A stretch of 64,000 nucleotides of DNA from Bacillaceae bacterium JMAK1 (GTDB taxonomy: Bacteria > Bacillota > Bacilli > Bacillales > Marinococcaceae): the NCBI GenBank assembly GCA_012970285.1, contig JIBW01000002.1, positions 186,001 to 250,000 of the forward strand, read 5' to 3'. The position numbers and the translations under genes are program-made. Below, piece by piece: positions 7,173-16,800 of this stretch (its first letter is position 1; each line of letters opens with the position of its first letter). The notes beneath the pieces were generated by a model. The model was not told where the DNA came from, searched no databases, and was given only the letters and a program-made list of their open reading frames with translations.

Positions 7173-9149
7173 ATGGCTCAACATGAGTATTTGCATTTAT
7201 TTATAGAAGAAAGCTTTGAGCATCTGCAAAATGTTCAACAGCATTTATTGTCACTTGAGCAAGAAGAAGACGTCATGCTACATATTGAAGAGATTTTCCG
7301 CTCTGCGCATACGCTAAAAGGTATGGCAGCTACGATGGAATATAAAACGATTACTGAGCTCACGCATACGATGGAGAACGTTCTAGACGGTTTACGGAAA
7401 GAAGAGCTATCGCTACAGCCAGCAATGATTGATGTGTTGTTTCAATCGGCGGATGCTTTAGAAGCAATGGTTCGAGATATTGAACGTGGAGAAGAAAACG
7501 ATCATGATGTCTCAACGCTCGTCTTGCAGTTAGAACAAATGACGAAGCAGCCAGCAGCTTCAATGGAGGCGGCGGTCACGGCTTCTTTAGATATTGATTA
7601 CTTTCCATTTGAAAGAACCGTTATTGAGCAGGCAGTCACGACTGGTCTCAACGTTTATGAAATTACAGTAATGTTTGAAGCAAGTGCTGTGCTTAAAGCT
7701 GTTCGTGCATTTATGGTCGTCCAAAAACTTGATGAATACGGGGAAATGGTGAAATCGATCCCGAGTGCAGAAGAAATTGAAAACGACCAATTCGATCAGT
7801 CAATTACGCTCGTCTATGTTACGGATGCCTCGGTTGGAACATTGCAAAACGAAGTGGAACGAATTTCTGAAATTGAGCGTGTCACCGTTCAACCTGTACA
7901 ACTGGCAAAAGCGCAATCTAAACAAGAGCATAGTCAAAAAGAAAAGAAGCAAGGTGAAAAAGTAGAGCTCACAAAGACTGTTCGAATCAATACGGATCGC
8001 ATGGAGCTTTTAATGAATCTGTTTGAGGAGTTTGTTATTGAGCGTGGACAGTTAGAGCAAGTGGCACATACAATCGGTCATCCAGATTTAACGAGTAGCG
8101 TAGACCGGATAAAGCGTACATCTTCACAGCTACAAGAAGTCATCTTATCGATGCGCATGATGACTGTAGAACGTGTTTTTAATCGTTTTCCGAGCATGAT
8201 CCGGAAGCTATCAAAAGAATTAGGGAAAGACATTGTCATTGACATTTCGGGTCAAGATACTGAATTAGATCGTTCAATTATTGATGAAATCGGCGATCCA
8301 CTCGTTCACTTATTAAGAAATGCGATCGATCATGGCATTGAGACACCTAACTTGAGGAAGCAAATTGGAAAACCAGAGAAAGGTCGCGTTACGCTTGAAG
8401 CGTATCATCGTGGAAATCACGTCTATATCGACATTAGTGATGACGGTGCAGGAATTAATCGAGAACGCGTGATGAAAAAAGCCATTGAAAACAACTTAAT
8501 TAGTGAAAGCGATGCAGAGTCGCGGTCTGATTTTGACTTATTTCAATTGTTATTTGCGCCTGGATTTAGTACTGCAAAAGAAGTGACAGACGTATCAGGA
8601 CGGGGCGTAGGTTTAGATGTTGTGAAGCAGACCTTTGAACAATTAGGCGGTAAAATTATCATTCAAAGTGAAGAAGGCAAAGGTTCTACGTTTTCCATTC
8701 AATTGCCACTAACGTTATCGATTATGGACGTGTTACTCATTCAGTGTGAAGAGGAGATTTACGGAATTCCGACTTCTCAACTCATTGAGACTGCCATTGC
8801 GCCACTTGAAGACAAGATCGTGATGCAAGGACAAGTGATGTTACAGTATCGAGGTCAAATCATACCAGTTATTGAACTAAAAGAAGCGTTTCAAATTCCG
8901 GCACACTCGCTAGGTGATGAGCAAGCCCAGTTTGAAGATACGTTTACGTCTTATTTGATCGTTAAGCACAATAAAAAAGCAGCTGCAATTTCCGTTGATC
9001 AATTTATCGGTCAGCAAGATGTAGTGATCAAGCCACTCGGAAAACGATTATCCACTGTACAAGGCATTAGTGGAGCAACGATTTTAGGTGACGGTACGAT
9101 TGCTTTTATTATGGATGCGGTGCAATTGCTGGAAGAAAGAGGTCGATAA
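7173..9149 (+). CDS. cheA: Chemotaxis histidine kinase CheA
   Basis: CheA autophosphorylates in response to chemoreceptors and passes phosphate to CheY/CheB. The 658-residue protein has all five domains: HPt (residues 1-105, phosphorylated His46 in HTLKG), P2 response-regulator docking domain (about 140-235), P3 dimerisation helices (about 265-330), P4 ATPase (N-box LLRNAIDHGIE, DDGAGI, GRGVGLDVV) and a P5 CheW-like domain (about 510-650). The length is close to B. subtilis CheA (about 670). RBS GAGGTG is present. The gene sits with cheW alone rather than in a large fla/che operon. Confidence 0.95.
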   Translation: MAQHEYLHLFIEESFEHLQNVQQHLLSLEQEEDVMLHIEEIFRSAHTLKGMAATMEYKTITELTHTMENVLDGLRKEELSLQPAMIDVLFQSADALEAMVRDIERGEENDHDVSTLVLQLEQMTKQPAASMEAAVTASLDIDYFPFERTVIEQAVTTGLNVYEITVMFEASAVLKAVRAFMVVQKLDEYGEMVKSIPSAEEIENDQFDQSITLVYVTDASVGTLQNEVERISEIERVTVQPVQLAKAQSKQEHSQKEKKQGEKVELTKTVRINTDRMELLMNLFEEFVIERGQLEQVAHTIGHPDLTSSVDRIKRTSSQLQEVILSMRMMTVERVFNRFPSMIRKLSKELGKDIVIDISGQDTELDRSIIDEIGDPLVHLLRNAIDHGIETPNLRKQIGKPEKGRVTLEAYHRGNHVYIDISDDGAGINRERVMKKAIENNLISESDAESRSDFDLFQLLFAPGFSTAKEVTDVSGRGVGLDVVKQTFEQLGGKIIIQSEEGKGSTFSIQLPLTLSIMDVLLIQCEEEIYGIPTSQLIETAIAPLEDKIVMQGQVMLQYRGQIIPVIELKEAFQIPAHSLGDEQAQFEDTFTSYLIVKHNKKAAAISVDQFIGQQDVVIKPLGKRLSTVQGISGATILGDGTIAFIMDAVQLLEERGR

Positions 9150-9150
9150 G

Positions 9151-9567
9151 GTGAAGTTACTGCAATTTAAAATGGGTGGAGAACAATATGTCGTTGATGT
9201 GTTAGCGATCCACTCAGTAGAAAAGATCCTAGACATTACGAGAGTACCAAATGCACCAAAAGGCGTTATAGGGGTAATAAATGTCCGAGGATTAATGACA
9301 ACGATCGTTGATGTAAGGGGAAATCAATCAGAGGAACGCAATTCGTACACGAAAGATGCTCGGATCGTTTTAATTGAAGATCAAAACGATCCGTTAGGCT
9401 TCATCGTTGATCAGACGAGCAATGTATTTACGATTGAAGATCAGATGTATCATCAAGCCCTTGAAGCTGGTGAAAATCAAAGAAATCATCCATATAGCTG
9501 TGGCGTTATTTACATAGATGAACAATGGTATACGATTTTTGATTATCAATCGTTATTTCGTTCATAG
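9151..9567 (+). CDS. cheW: Chemotaxis coupling protein CheW
   Basis: CheW bridges chemoreceptors and CheA. The 138-residue protein is a single CheW domain: FKMGGEQYVVDVLAIHSVEKI, then VPNAPKGVIGVINVRGLMTTIVD, the usual receptor/kinase contact strand, then FIVDQTSNVF. The GTG at 9151 starts one base after the cheA stop, and AAAGAGG in the cheA end serves as its ribosome binding site; a longer in-frame version starting inside cheA is rejected. Its 3' end overlaps a convergent membrane-protein gene by 22 bases. Confidence 0.92.
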   Translation: MKLLQFKMGGEQYVVDVLAIHSVEKILDITRVPNAPKGVIGVINVRGLMTTIVDVRGNQSEERNSYTKDARIVLIEDQNDPLGFIVDQTSNVFTIEDQMYHQALEAGENQRNHPYSCGVIYIDEQWYTIFDYQSLFRS

Positions 9568-9881
9568 AGGGGCTTTCGGAAAAGAATGTCGACCCCAAAC
9601 GTCGTGATCCACACGATAAAGAGAATAAAAATGATGAGATAATAGTCATCAACGATGATGAGTGTAATGAGAATCATAAGTCCGTTTGCCGCCCAGCTGT
9701 TATAAAACCAAAAGTTTGAGATCTTTTGAAACCATAAGACGTAGACGACGAGTGAAAGTACGATAAGATGCACGGAAATGAGTACGGGTGGAATCGACTC
9801 TAAAGGAACGTAATAGAGTGTCATTGTGATTGCTGCTAGTATGTACACGATTAAAAAAAAGAGTCGATCTTTCATTTGCAT
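9546..9881 (-). CDS. Small four-helix membrane protein, unknown function
   Basis: The 111-residue protein is almost entirely hydrophobic, with about four membrane segments and a charged C-terminus (FRKPLYERNND). The ATG is preceded by GGAGGGCAATTA, a strong ribosome binding site with a T-rich (plus strand) upstream tract. It is convergent with cheW and divergent from the deacetylase gene. I do not recognise a family. Confidence 0.65.
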   Translation of the reverse strand: MQMKDRLFFLIVYILAAITMTLYYVPLESIPPVLISVHLIVLSLVVYVLWFQKISNFWFYNSWAANGLMILITLIIVDDYYLIIFILFIVWITTFGVDILFRKPLYERNND

Positions 9882-9906
9882 TAATTGCCCTCCTTTTTTC
9901 TTTTTT

Positions 9907-9931
9907 TACCAATTCATACATATTATTGGTA
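9907..9931. repeat. Inverted repeat in a divergent intergenic region
   Basis: TACCAAT (9907-9913) and ATTGGTA (9925-9931) are perfect arms separated by 11 bases, between the divergent membrane-protein and deacetylase genes. It is a possible operator acting on one or both. Confidence 0.4.
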
Positions 9932-9979
9932 TGAAATCACAAGACTATAAGAAAGTATCTTGTGAAAGGAAGAAGAGAT

Positions 9980-10774
9980 GTGCGGAAGATTCATTGGTTA
10001 TTAACGATTTGTTTACTATTTGTTCCTTCAGTGGTGTTGGCAGAGACAGACGATATTCCCCCGTTACAAGGAGGAAGTGAAGAAGATGAAAGAGATCCGG
10101 ATCCGTTAACGTTTACCCAATTAAAACAATCGTTTCCTGATTCATTCTACTACATGGGTGACCCGAGTTCACAGCAAATCGCACTTACATTCGATGATGG
10201 TCCTGATCCGAGACATACAACCGAAGTGTTAGAGGTGCTTGAGAAGTACGACGTACCTGCAACGTTTTTTGTGTTAGGTTCTCGAGCAGAAGCGTACCCA
10301 GAACTTCTAACGACGATTGATGAGCAAGGACATGACATTGGATCACATACGTTTTGGCATCCGAATTTAACTGATGATGATGAATCTGATGATTTGATCG
10401 GTCAACTTAATTGGGAAGTCAGTCAAACCGAGGAAGTTATTGATGAGATCGTCGGTTATCGTCCGCGTCTTTTCCGTGCACCTTATGGAGGGTTGAACAT
10501 CGAATTGATGGAACAACTCGTCACATTAGACAATGTTGCGATCGGTTGGAATGCCGATTCAAATGATTGGCAGCAGATTCCAGCAGAAGAGATCGTCGAG
10601 ATCTTAAGAGAAGAGATTTCCCCTGGTAGTATTGTGCTCATGCATGACGGGGGGAATTGGGATCAAACGATTACATCAGCGCAGGCGTTGGATGAGTTGA
10701 TTCCTGAATTACTTTCTGAAGGCTATGAGTTCGTAACTATCTCTGATATGCTTAACATTGACCGAGCAAAATAA
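9980..10774 (+). CDS. Secreted polysaccharide deacetylase (NodB family)
   Basis: This family removes acetyl groups from peptidoglycan or chitin-type sugars outside the cell. The 264-residue form starting at GTG 9980 has a signal peptide (cleavage expected after VVLA) and all NodB motifs: TFDDGPDP (catalytic and metal Asp), SHTFWHPNL (metal His pair), RAPYGGL, a Trp-containing SNDW and VLMHDGG. GTG 9980 follows AAAGGAAGAAGAG; another GTG at 9962 would place this purine tract inside the gene. It is a single gene with its own terminator. The substrate cannot be told from sequence. Confidence 0.9.
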   Translation: MRKIHWLLTICLLFVPSVVLAETDDIPPLQGGSEEDERDPDPLTFTQLKQSFPDSFYYMGDPSSQQIALTFDDGPDPRHTTEVLEVLEKYDVPATFFVLGSRAEAYPELLTTIDEQGHDIGSHTFWHPNLTDDDESDDLIGQLNWEVSQTEEVIDEIVGYRPRLFRAPYGGLNIELMEQLVTLDNVAIGWNADSNDWQQIPAEEIVEILREEISPGSIVLMHDGGNWDQTITSAQALDELIPELLSEGYEFVTISDMLNIDRAK

Positions 10775-10781
10775 CCATTTA

Positions 10782-10812
10782 AACCGAATGCGTGTAACGC
10801 ATTCGGTTTTCC
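10782..10812 (+). terminator. Terminator of the deacetylase gene
   Basis: AACCGAATGCG (10782-10792) and CGCATTCGGTT (10798-10808) form a perfect 11-bp stem followed by TT. Confidence 0.8.
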
Positions 10813-10899
10813 ATGTGATTATAGGGAAATCGGTCGTATACGGACGCTTTTAAATCGTGTATGATGTAGAAATGAAAGTTGTTTTCAGGGGATGAAGAT

Positions 10900-12051
10900 A
10901 TGAAACCATATCAAAGTTACGAAAAGCAATACGACATCAATATGATGTTCGTTCTGTTTATTTTTGCTGTATTAAGTTGCTTGTACATTTATTTGGCCGC
11001 AGGCAATACAACGACAGTCGTGATGCAAGCGATCTTTTTTGTAGTTGCTTTTGCAGTAGCAATTGTTGTGATGCATTTTGACTTTGAATATTATTTGAAT
11101 TTGCACTGGGTTTTTTATGGATTTGGATTATTTCTGTTAATTGTTCTCGCTCTTTCACCAGAGTGGCTAGCACCTGAGAGGCAAGGGGCGACCCGTTGGT
11201 TTAATTTAAGGGTCATTAACTTGCAACCCTCAGAATTTATGAAAGTCTTCATCATCGTAACGTTAAGCGCGATCGTCTACAAACATAACAATGAATGGAC
11301 ACCGAAGGAACTAAAGTCAGATCTATGGTTACTAGCTAAAATGGGGCTCGTAATTCTTCCACCAATTTTGTTTTTGCAACAGCAACCGGATATGGGGATG
11401 GTGATGATGATGCTCGCCATTACGGTCGGTTTAACGCTCGTGTCAGGAATGAGCTATAAGCTTCTCGGTCTATTATACGGAATTCCAGCTGCCATTGGTG
11501 CTGCATTTGTTATTGCGTATTTTCGCTTTCCGGATTTCGTACAGACGTATTTTTTCGACAATATTGCACCGTATCAAGTGAATCGTTTTCACGGTTGGTT
11601 AAGACCTTTAGAGAACCCAGATCAAGGCTATCAAGTTGCTCAGGCCATGACAGCCATTGGTTCAGGTGGTTTAACAGGGGATAATGAACATAACGTTTAC
11701 GTTCCCGAGGCGCATACGGACTTTATTTTCTCGATTGTCGGTCGAGAAACAGGATTTCTAGGGTCGGCACTCGTCATTACGATGTTTTTTATTCTTTTTT
11801 ACCAGATTATGATGACAGCCATTCGTACCCATCATAGTTTTGGAACGTATTTATGTTCAGGAGTTATTGCATTATTTACGTTTCAAGTGTTTCAAAACAT
11901 CGGTATGAATGTAGGACTTTTGCCTGTTACCGGGTTTACGCTTCCGTTTATGAGTTACGGTGGTAGCTCGTTACTTAGCTCAATGCTCGCGATTGGGATT
12001 GTGCTCGGTGTTCGGTACCACTCAAAAAGCTACGTATTCGAAGAAAAATAA
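10900..12051 (+). CDS. rodA: Rod-shape-determining peptidoglycan polymerase RodA (SEDS family)
   Basis: RodA polymerises glycan strands for lateral wall growth, working with a class B penicillin-binding protein. The 383-residue protein has about ten membrane segments and SEDS signatures: RWFNLRVINLQPSEFMKV, QQPDMGM, the large extracellular loop ending PEAHTDFIFSIVGRETGFLG, and PVTGFTLPFMSYGGSSLL. ATG 10900 follows CAGGGGATGA. FtsW and SpoVE are close paralogues; the short N-terminus and NLQPSEF context favour RodA, but a second RodA-like paralogue is possible. Confidence 0.85.
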   Translation: MKPYQSYEKQYDINMMFVLFIFAVLSCLYIYLAAGNTTTVVMQAIFFVVAFAVAIVVMHFDFEYYLNLHWVFYGFGLFLLIVLALSPEWLAPERQGATRWFNLRVINLQPSEFMKVFIIVTLSAIVYKHNNEWTPKELKSDLWLLAKMGLVILPPILFLQQQPDMGMVMMMLAITVGLTLVSGMSYKLLGLLYGIPAAIGAAFVIAYFRFPDFVQTYFFDNIAPYQVNRFHGWLRPLENPDQGYQVAQAMTAIGSGGLTGDNEHNVYVPEAHTDFIFSIVGRETGFLGSALVITMFFILFYQIMMTAIRTHHSFGTYLCSGVIALFTFQVFQNIGMNVGLLPVTGFTLPFMSYGGSSLLSSMLAIGIVLGVRYHSKSYVFEEK

Positions 12052-12082
12052 ATCCCTTGACCATCTGGTCAAGGGATTTTCT
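12052..12082. terminator. Bidirectional terminator between rodA and the DUF4064 gene
   Basis: ATCCCTTGACC (12052-12062) and GGTCAAGGGAT (12067-12077) form a perfect stem with a 4-base loop and a T run (TTTTCTTT). It lies between convergent genes. Confidence 0.85.
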
Positions 12083-12089
12083 TTAGCCT

Positions 12090-12563
12090 TTATGGCTGTG
12101 TATTTGGATCTGGATCTGGCTCAGAGTTGACAGTGATTTGCGGCTTACGCGCTAAACACATAATTCCTGCGATGATCAATAAAACCGACTGAATTAATGT
12201 TGTACCAACTGTGAGTAGTAACATACCACCACCTGCAACGAGTAAAAGAATACCGGCGGTTTTTGCGTTTTTCGTAATCTTAATAGCTCCAATAATACCG
12301 AGGACAGTTCCGATGACCATAACAATGACAGCGAACCACGTTAGACCAACAAACGTACTACCCATCATACCAAACATGTCAGCAGCCATTTGTGCGTCTT
12401 CGCCAGTAAATGCTGGGTCGTTTTCAAGTTCATTCATCATTTGTTGCTCAAAGTCGCCACCTAAGGAAGAAAGTCCAATTGCCAAAAACCCTACTACGAC
12501 TACCATTAAAATATTGATACCATTACCGATCCAACTGAGTATTTTTTCCCCTGTTCGTTTCAA
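12090..12563 (-). CDS. DUF4064-type membrane protein
   Basis: The 157-residue protein begins MKRTGEKILSWIG, the typical start of Bacillus DUF4064 proteins. It has a first membrane helix, an acidic extracytoplasmic loop of about 45 residues rich in Met and Asp/Glu, then three further hydrophobic stretches rich in Gly, Ile and Val. The function of the family is not established. AAAGGTGATGG lies before the start codon. It is a single gene on the minus strand. Confidence 0.75.
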   Translation of the reverse strand: MKRTGEKILSWIGNGINILMVVVVGFLAIGLSSLGGDFEQQMMNELENDPAFTGEDAQMAADMFGMMGSTFVGLTWFAVIVMVIGTVLGIIGAIKITKNAKTAGILLLVAGGGMLLLTVGTTLIQSVLLIIAGIMCLARKPQITVNSEPDPDPNTQP

Positions 12564-12782
12564 CTTCCATCACCTTTCTTATGTTCGAGGTAAAGATTCT
12601 CTTTTCTATACCCGTAATCCATACTTGAAAAAACATATGTATCAAAACAGTATACTATGATTATAAATCAAATGGCAGAAACTAAAGAAATTTGTAATAT
12701 GAGGTTTAAGGATGTGCCTAAACGTAAACATATAAAGTAGAGTAACGTTGAATCAATACATTCATATGGAGGCGAACAAACG

Positions 12783-13205
12783 ATGGCAGATAAAGTATTT
12801 ACTACGAGCGCAACAGCAGTAGGTGGACGCGAAGGACAAGTTAAATCAGATAATGGTGTAATTGAAGTACAATTGTCGATGCCTAAAGGTGACGATCTAC
12901 CAAGTGATGCATCAAACCCTGAGCAATTGTTCGCATCAGGTTATGCGTCTTGTTTTGACGGAGCCTTGAACTTAATGGCTAGCAAAAGCAAAGAGGAAAT
13001 TGAGTCGGAGACGAAGGCAGAAGTGAGTTTACTAAAAGACCCACATGATGGAGGGTTTCAATTAGGTGTTGCACTGCACGTATCAATTAAAGGTGTAAAC
13101 CAATCAAAAGCCGAAGAACTCGTAGAAAAGGCTCATGAATTTTGCCCATATTCAAAAGCAACGAGAGGCAATATCGATGTTTCATTACACGTTACAGCAC
13201 AATAA
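12783..13205 (+). CDS. ohrB: OsmC/Ohr family organic hydroperoxide resistance protein
   Basis: Ohr enzymes reduce organic hydroperoxides with a pair of reactive cysteines. The 140-residue protein has Cys57 in SGYASCFDGAL and Cys121 in FCPYSKATRGN, the two catalytic positions, and the start and end of a typical Ohr (MADKVFTTSATA to NIDVSLHVTAQ). RBS GGAGG lies upstream. No ohrR regulator gene is adjacent, which fits B. subtilis OhrB (general-stress controlled) better than OhrA, but the symbol is tentative. Confidence 0.88.
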   Translation: MADKVFTTSATAVGGREGQVKSDNGVIEVQLSMPKGDDLPSDASNPEQLFASGYASCFDGALNLMASKSKEEIESETKAEVSLLKDPHDGGFQLGVALHVSIKGVNQSKAEELVEKAHEFCPYSKATRGNIDVSLHVTAQ

Positions 13206-13213
13206 ATTAACGA

Positions 13214-13250
13214 AAAAGTACAAGCGGACAAGGTCTGCTTGTACTTTTTT
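13214..13250 (+). terminator. Terminator of ohr
   Basis: AAAAGTACAAGCGGAC pairs with GTCTGCTTGTACTTTT (one G-U pair), with a 3-base loop and a T run. Confidence 0.88.
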
Positions 13251-13411
13251 CGTTGTTCTTAACTGAATCCTACTTTAGTATCGATGACTTATGGACGGAT
13301 TTCAGTTATTATAAGTTTAAGTATAAACAGGTTCGAAAGTAGACATTCTAAATATGTACAAACCCACAGCATTTCAATGAAATGTTCTGTAAGGGAGGGG
13401 TTCTTATTTCT

Positions 13412-13774
13412 ATGAGTGCGATTGCAAAAGAGTCCGTCTGGTTGTTAGAGTCGTTAAGGTTAAACACCGTACGTAAACCTGATATAGAATGCAACATCTG
13501 CGGTAAACCAATTGAGCGTCATTATTTGAAGCTCGGGACTAGGCGTGGCTGTTACTACTGCTTGTTGAAATTTCTCAACCATACGAAGTTTGATAACTAC
13601 CGTATGAAAGTAAAGAATGACCCAGCGAATCCAGGAATTGATACGGTTCTACTCATGGCGGATTTACGCTTTATCATTCAGAAGCGTTCCATTGCGAGTC
13701 TAGTCAAGGACGATAGAAAAAAAGAAGATGATCATGTAATTCATGACATCGTAGAGACATATAAATCTCAGTAA
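13412..13774 (+). CDS. Small zinc-ribbon-like protein, unknown function
   Basis: The 120-residue protein has two Cys pairs, CNICGK and CYYC, about 25 residues apart, which look like a zinc ribbon, followed by a basic helical C-terminal half. ATG 13412 follows AAGGGAGGGG with an 11-12 base gap; an in-frame start at 13382 would absorb this site. It has its own hairpin terminator and lies just before the SNF2 helicase gene, which has its own SWIM zinc finger. I do not recognise a named family. Confidence 0.65.
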   Translation: MSAIAKESVWLLESLRLNTVRKPDIECNICGKPIERHYLKLGTRRGCYYCLLKFLNHTKFDNYRMKVKNDPANPGIDTVLLMADLRFIIQKRSIASLVKDDRKKEDDHVIHDIVETYKSQ

Positions 13775-13786
13775 CTGTTTGAAGAG

Positions 13787-13823
13787 CACAGGCTTATGAA
13801 TTTGTCATAAGCGTGTGTTTTTG
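13787..13823 (+). terminator. Terminator between the zinc-ribbon gene and the helicase gene
   Basis: CACA-G-GCTTATGA (13787-13799) pairs with TCATAAGC-G-TGTG (13805-13817), with one internal mismatch, followed by TTTTT. Confidence 0.7.
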
Positions 13824-13851
13824 TTCGTTATTGTTGGAAAGGAAGTTCACA

Positions 13852-16800
13852 ATGATTCAGAGCATTGACCAATTTGTTCAGACATTTGCAAGGCCCGAAA
13901 CGATTCAACGAGCAAAAACGTATCATCGCCAAGGGAATGTACGCAAATTATTAAGTGATCGCGAAGGTGAGTGGAAAGCGGTCGTACTCGGGCATGAGAT
14001 TTATGATGTTCACTTTACGATTGAACATGGGATACCGAAGACGTATTCATGCACTTGCCCTGCATACGAAGCGTATCCAGGACTTTGCAAACATTTAATT
14101 GCTTGTCTGTATGAATATGAAATCAGACAAACTCCGGCGAAAGAAGTGCGGCCTAAAGAACAAAAAGGAGAACGAGATGTTAATCGTTTGATTGATTCTT
14201 TTGCTGATCTGTTTGAGGTAGAAGCAACCGCTGAGAAGGAAGAATTGCTCATTGAGTACATCGTTCATGTGCATCCTGCAAAAATGTTTGTCGGATCTGG
14301 CTTTGTCGAAGTTGAATTAAAGATTGGCATTGATCGCACATACGTTGTATTTGATTTACTCAAATGGCTAGAAGCACTAGAAGAACAGCGAACGTATTTC
14401 TTTACAAAGAACTTTTCATTTAATCCTGATGAACATAAGCTCACAGACGAAGATCAAGAAAAAATGGACCTTTTATTGACGATTGTCCGAATGAGAGAAG
14501 ATGATGTGAGTTTTCGTGGAGAGAGACGCTTATTCGTTCCTGGTCCCGCTTTTTCCTCGTTACTTTCAAATTTAAATACAATACAACTGTCGCTCGTTAT
14601 TCATCAAAATACGATGCAACTTGAACAAGTTCATCTTCCTGATGAAAACAATACGCCTCTACAGATCTCCGTTATGAAGACGGATTCCGGGGGAATGTTG
14701 CTTCATTGGACAAATATTGAGACGAGTTACTATTTCGGAAGCGATTATCGTGCCATTCTTACAGATGACACGTTGTATTTTTTGTCTGAAGAACAAAACC
14801 TCGTCTTCGTGAAGTTCTTTCACCGGATGCAAAGGGAAGAAGGAAAACTGCACATTCCACACCGACTGTTTGAGCAGTTTTATTCGTACGTGTTGATGCA
14901 ACTAAAGAAAGTCGCAAAGGTTGTCATTGAGCCCGAGGTCGAACAAAAAATTCAGCAACACGATTTAAAAGCGACATTATATGTTGATGAAGTGGATCAG
15001 CAACTGCATGCAAAGCTACAATTTAGCTACGGAGAGCACACATTCAATCCACACGAAGAACAAGTCACAAACGCTGATTATTATCAAATCCGTGATATTA
15101 AACAAGAAAATCAAGTGATGGCAGCGATTGAACAAGTCCCTTTCACCTACAATGAGCGGGGCTTAACGATTCGTGGAGAAGAAGAAATGGCACAGTTTCT
15201 GCTGTTTGATTTGAATGAGCTTGCAAAATCGATGGACATCAATGTTAGTGAGAATGTGCAGGAACGAATTTACACGCCGACTGAGATGCCAACGGTTGAA
15301 GTGAATTATAATCAACAACATGATTGGTTAGACATTAACTTTCAATTCTCTGGCTTAGACGAGGAGGAAAGTATTAGCCTTCTCAAAGCGATGCGTGAAA
15401 AGCGCTCTTTTGTTCAACTGAACAATGGACAATACGTCAATTTAACGCGTGATGAACTGAAGAATATGAGTGATGTTCTCGATCAACTCGGTCGTGAGCA
15501 CGTTGAGTCCACATCCGTTCAGGCGCCACTATACCATGCATTTCAATTAAATGAAGAAGCTGCAGTCACGATCTCAGATAAAGTAAGCCGCTGCATACAA
15601 GATATCGAATCACCGAAAGACTTGGACGTTAGCGTACCTACCAATTTAGATACGATTATGCGTGACTACCAAAAAACAGGTTTTCAATGGATGACAGCAT
15701 TATCCAAGTATGGTTTTGGCGGCATACTTGCAGATGATATGGGGTTAGGGAAGACGATTCAGACGATTGCTTATTTAGCAAAGCAATATGAAGAACGACA
15801 AGAAGGTAAGTCATTAATTATTTCACCTGCTTCACTCGTTTACAATTGGCAAAGAGAGATTGAACGTTTCGCTCCCCAACTTGACGTTGTCATTATTGAT
15901 GGGACTAAAGAAGAGCGAAAGAAAAAGCTCACACAAGATGCGCAATTGTTTATTACATCGTACCCTCTTATACAGCGTGATGAAGAGCTGTATGCTCCTG
16001 TCATCTTCGATCATTTAGTACTCGATGAAGCACAACATCTAAAGAATGAACAAGCAAAAACGACGAAGGTCGTACGTTCATTACGCAAACGACAAGCGTT
16101 TGCGTTAAGTGGAACGCCAGTTGAGAACAAGAAGGAAGAACTCTATTCCATCTTCTCAATCGTTATGCCGGAATTATTCGGTTCAAAGCGAAAGTTCTCA
16201 GACTTAGATAACCGTGCTGTTCATCGACGGATCAAACCGTTCTTACTGCGAAGATTAAAGACCGAAGTGTTAAAAGAGCTTCCAGAAAAGCAAGAGATCA
16301 TTCAATACACAGAACTGAGTGAGCTTCAAAAACAACTGTACGTCACACAAGTTGAACAAATATCGTCACACCTGTCTCGTGCGGTGAAAGAAAATGCTTT
16401 TCAAGAGGAGCGCTTTCACATCCTGGCTGGGTTAACGAAGCTGCGGCAAATTTGTTGTCATCCTGGGCTTGTCATGGAAGAAGACCACGGTCGTTCCGGT
16501 AAGCTTGATTTCTTACTTGACTATGTAGAACAAGGAATCGCTTCAGGGAAACGTATGGTCATCTTTTCGCAGTTTACGTCGATGCTTGCGATCATTAAAA
16601 AGCGTTTTGACGAGCGTCAGTTTGGTTATCACTATTTAGATGGCAGTACGCCGGTACCTGATCGATTAACGTTGACACAACAATTTAATGAGGGAGAGCA
16701 CTCACTTTTTCTCATCTCTTTAAAAGCCGGTGGGACGGGATTGAACTTAACCGGTGGTGACACGGTGATTTTATACGATCTATGGTGGAATCCAGCTGTT

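Noticed and set aside
12211-12660. Plus-strand frame of about 149 codons
   Set aside because: It lies opposite the DUF4064 gene and has a composition expected from antisense of a hydrophobic protein; no ribosome binding site.
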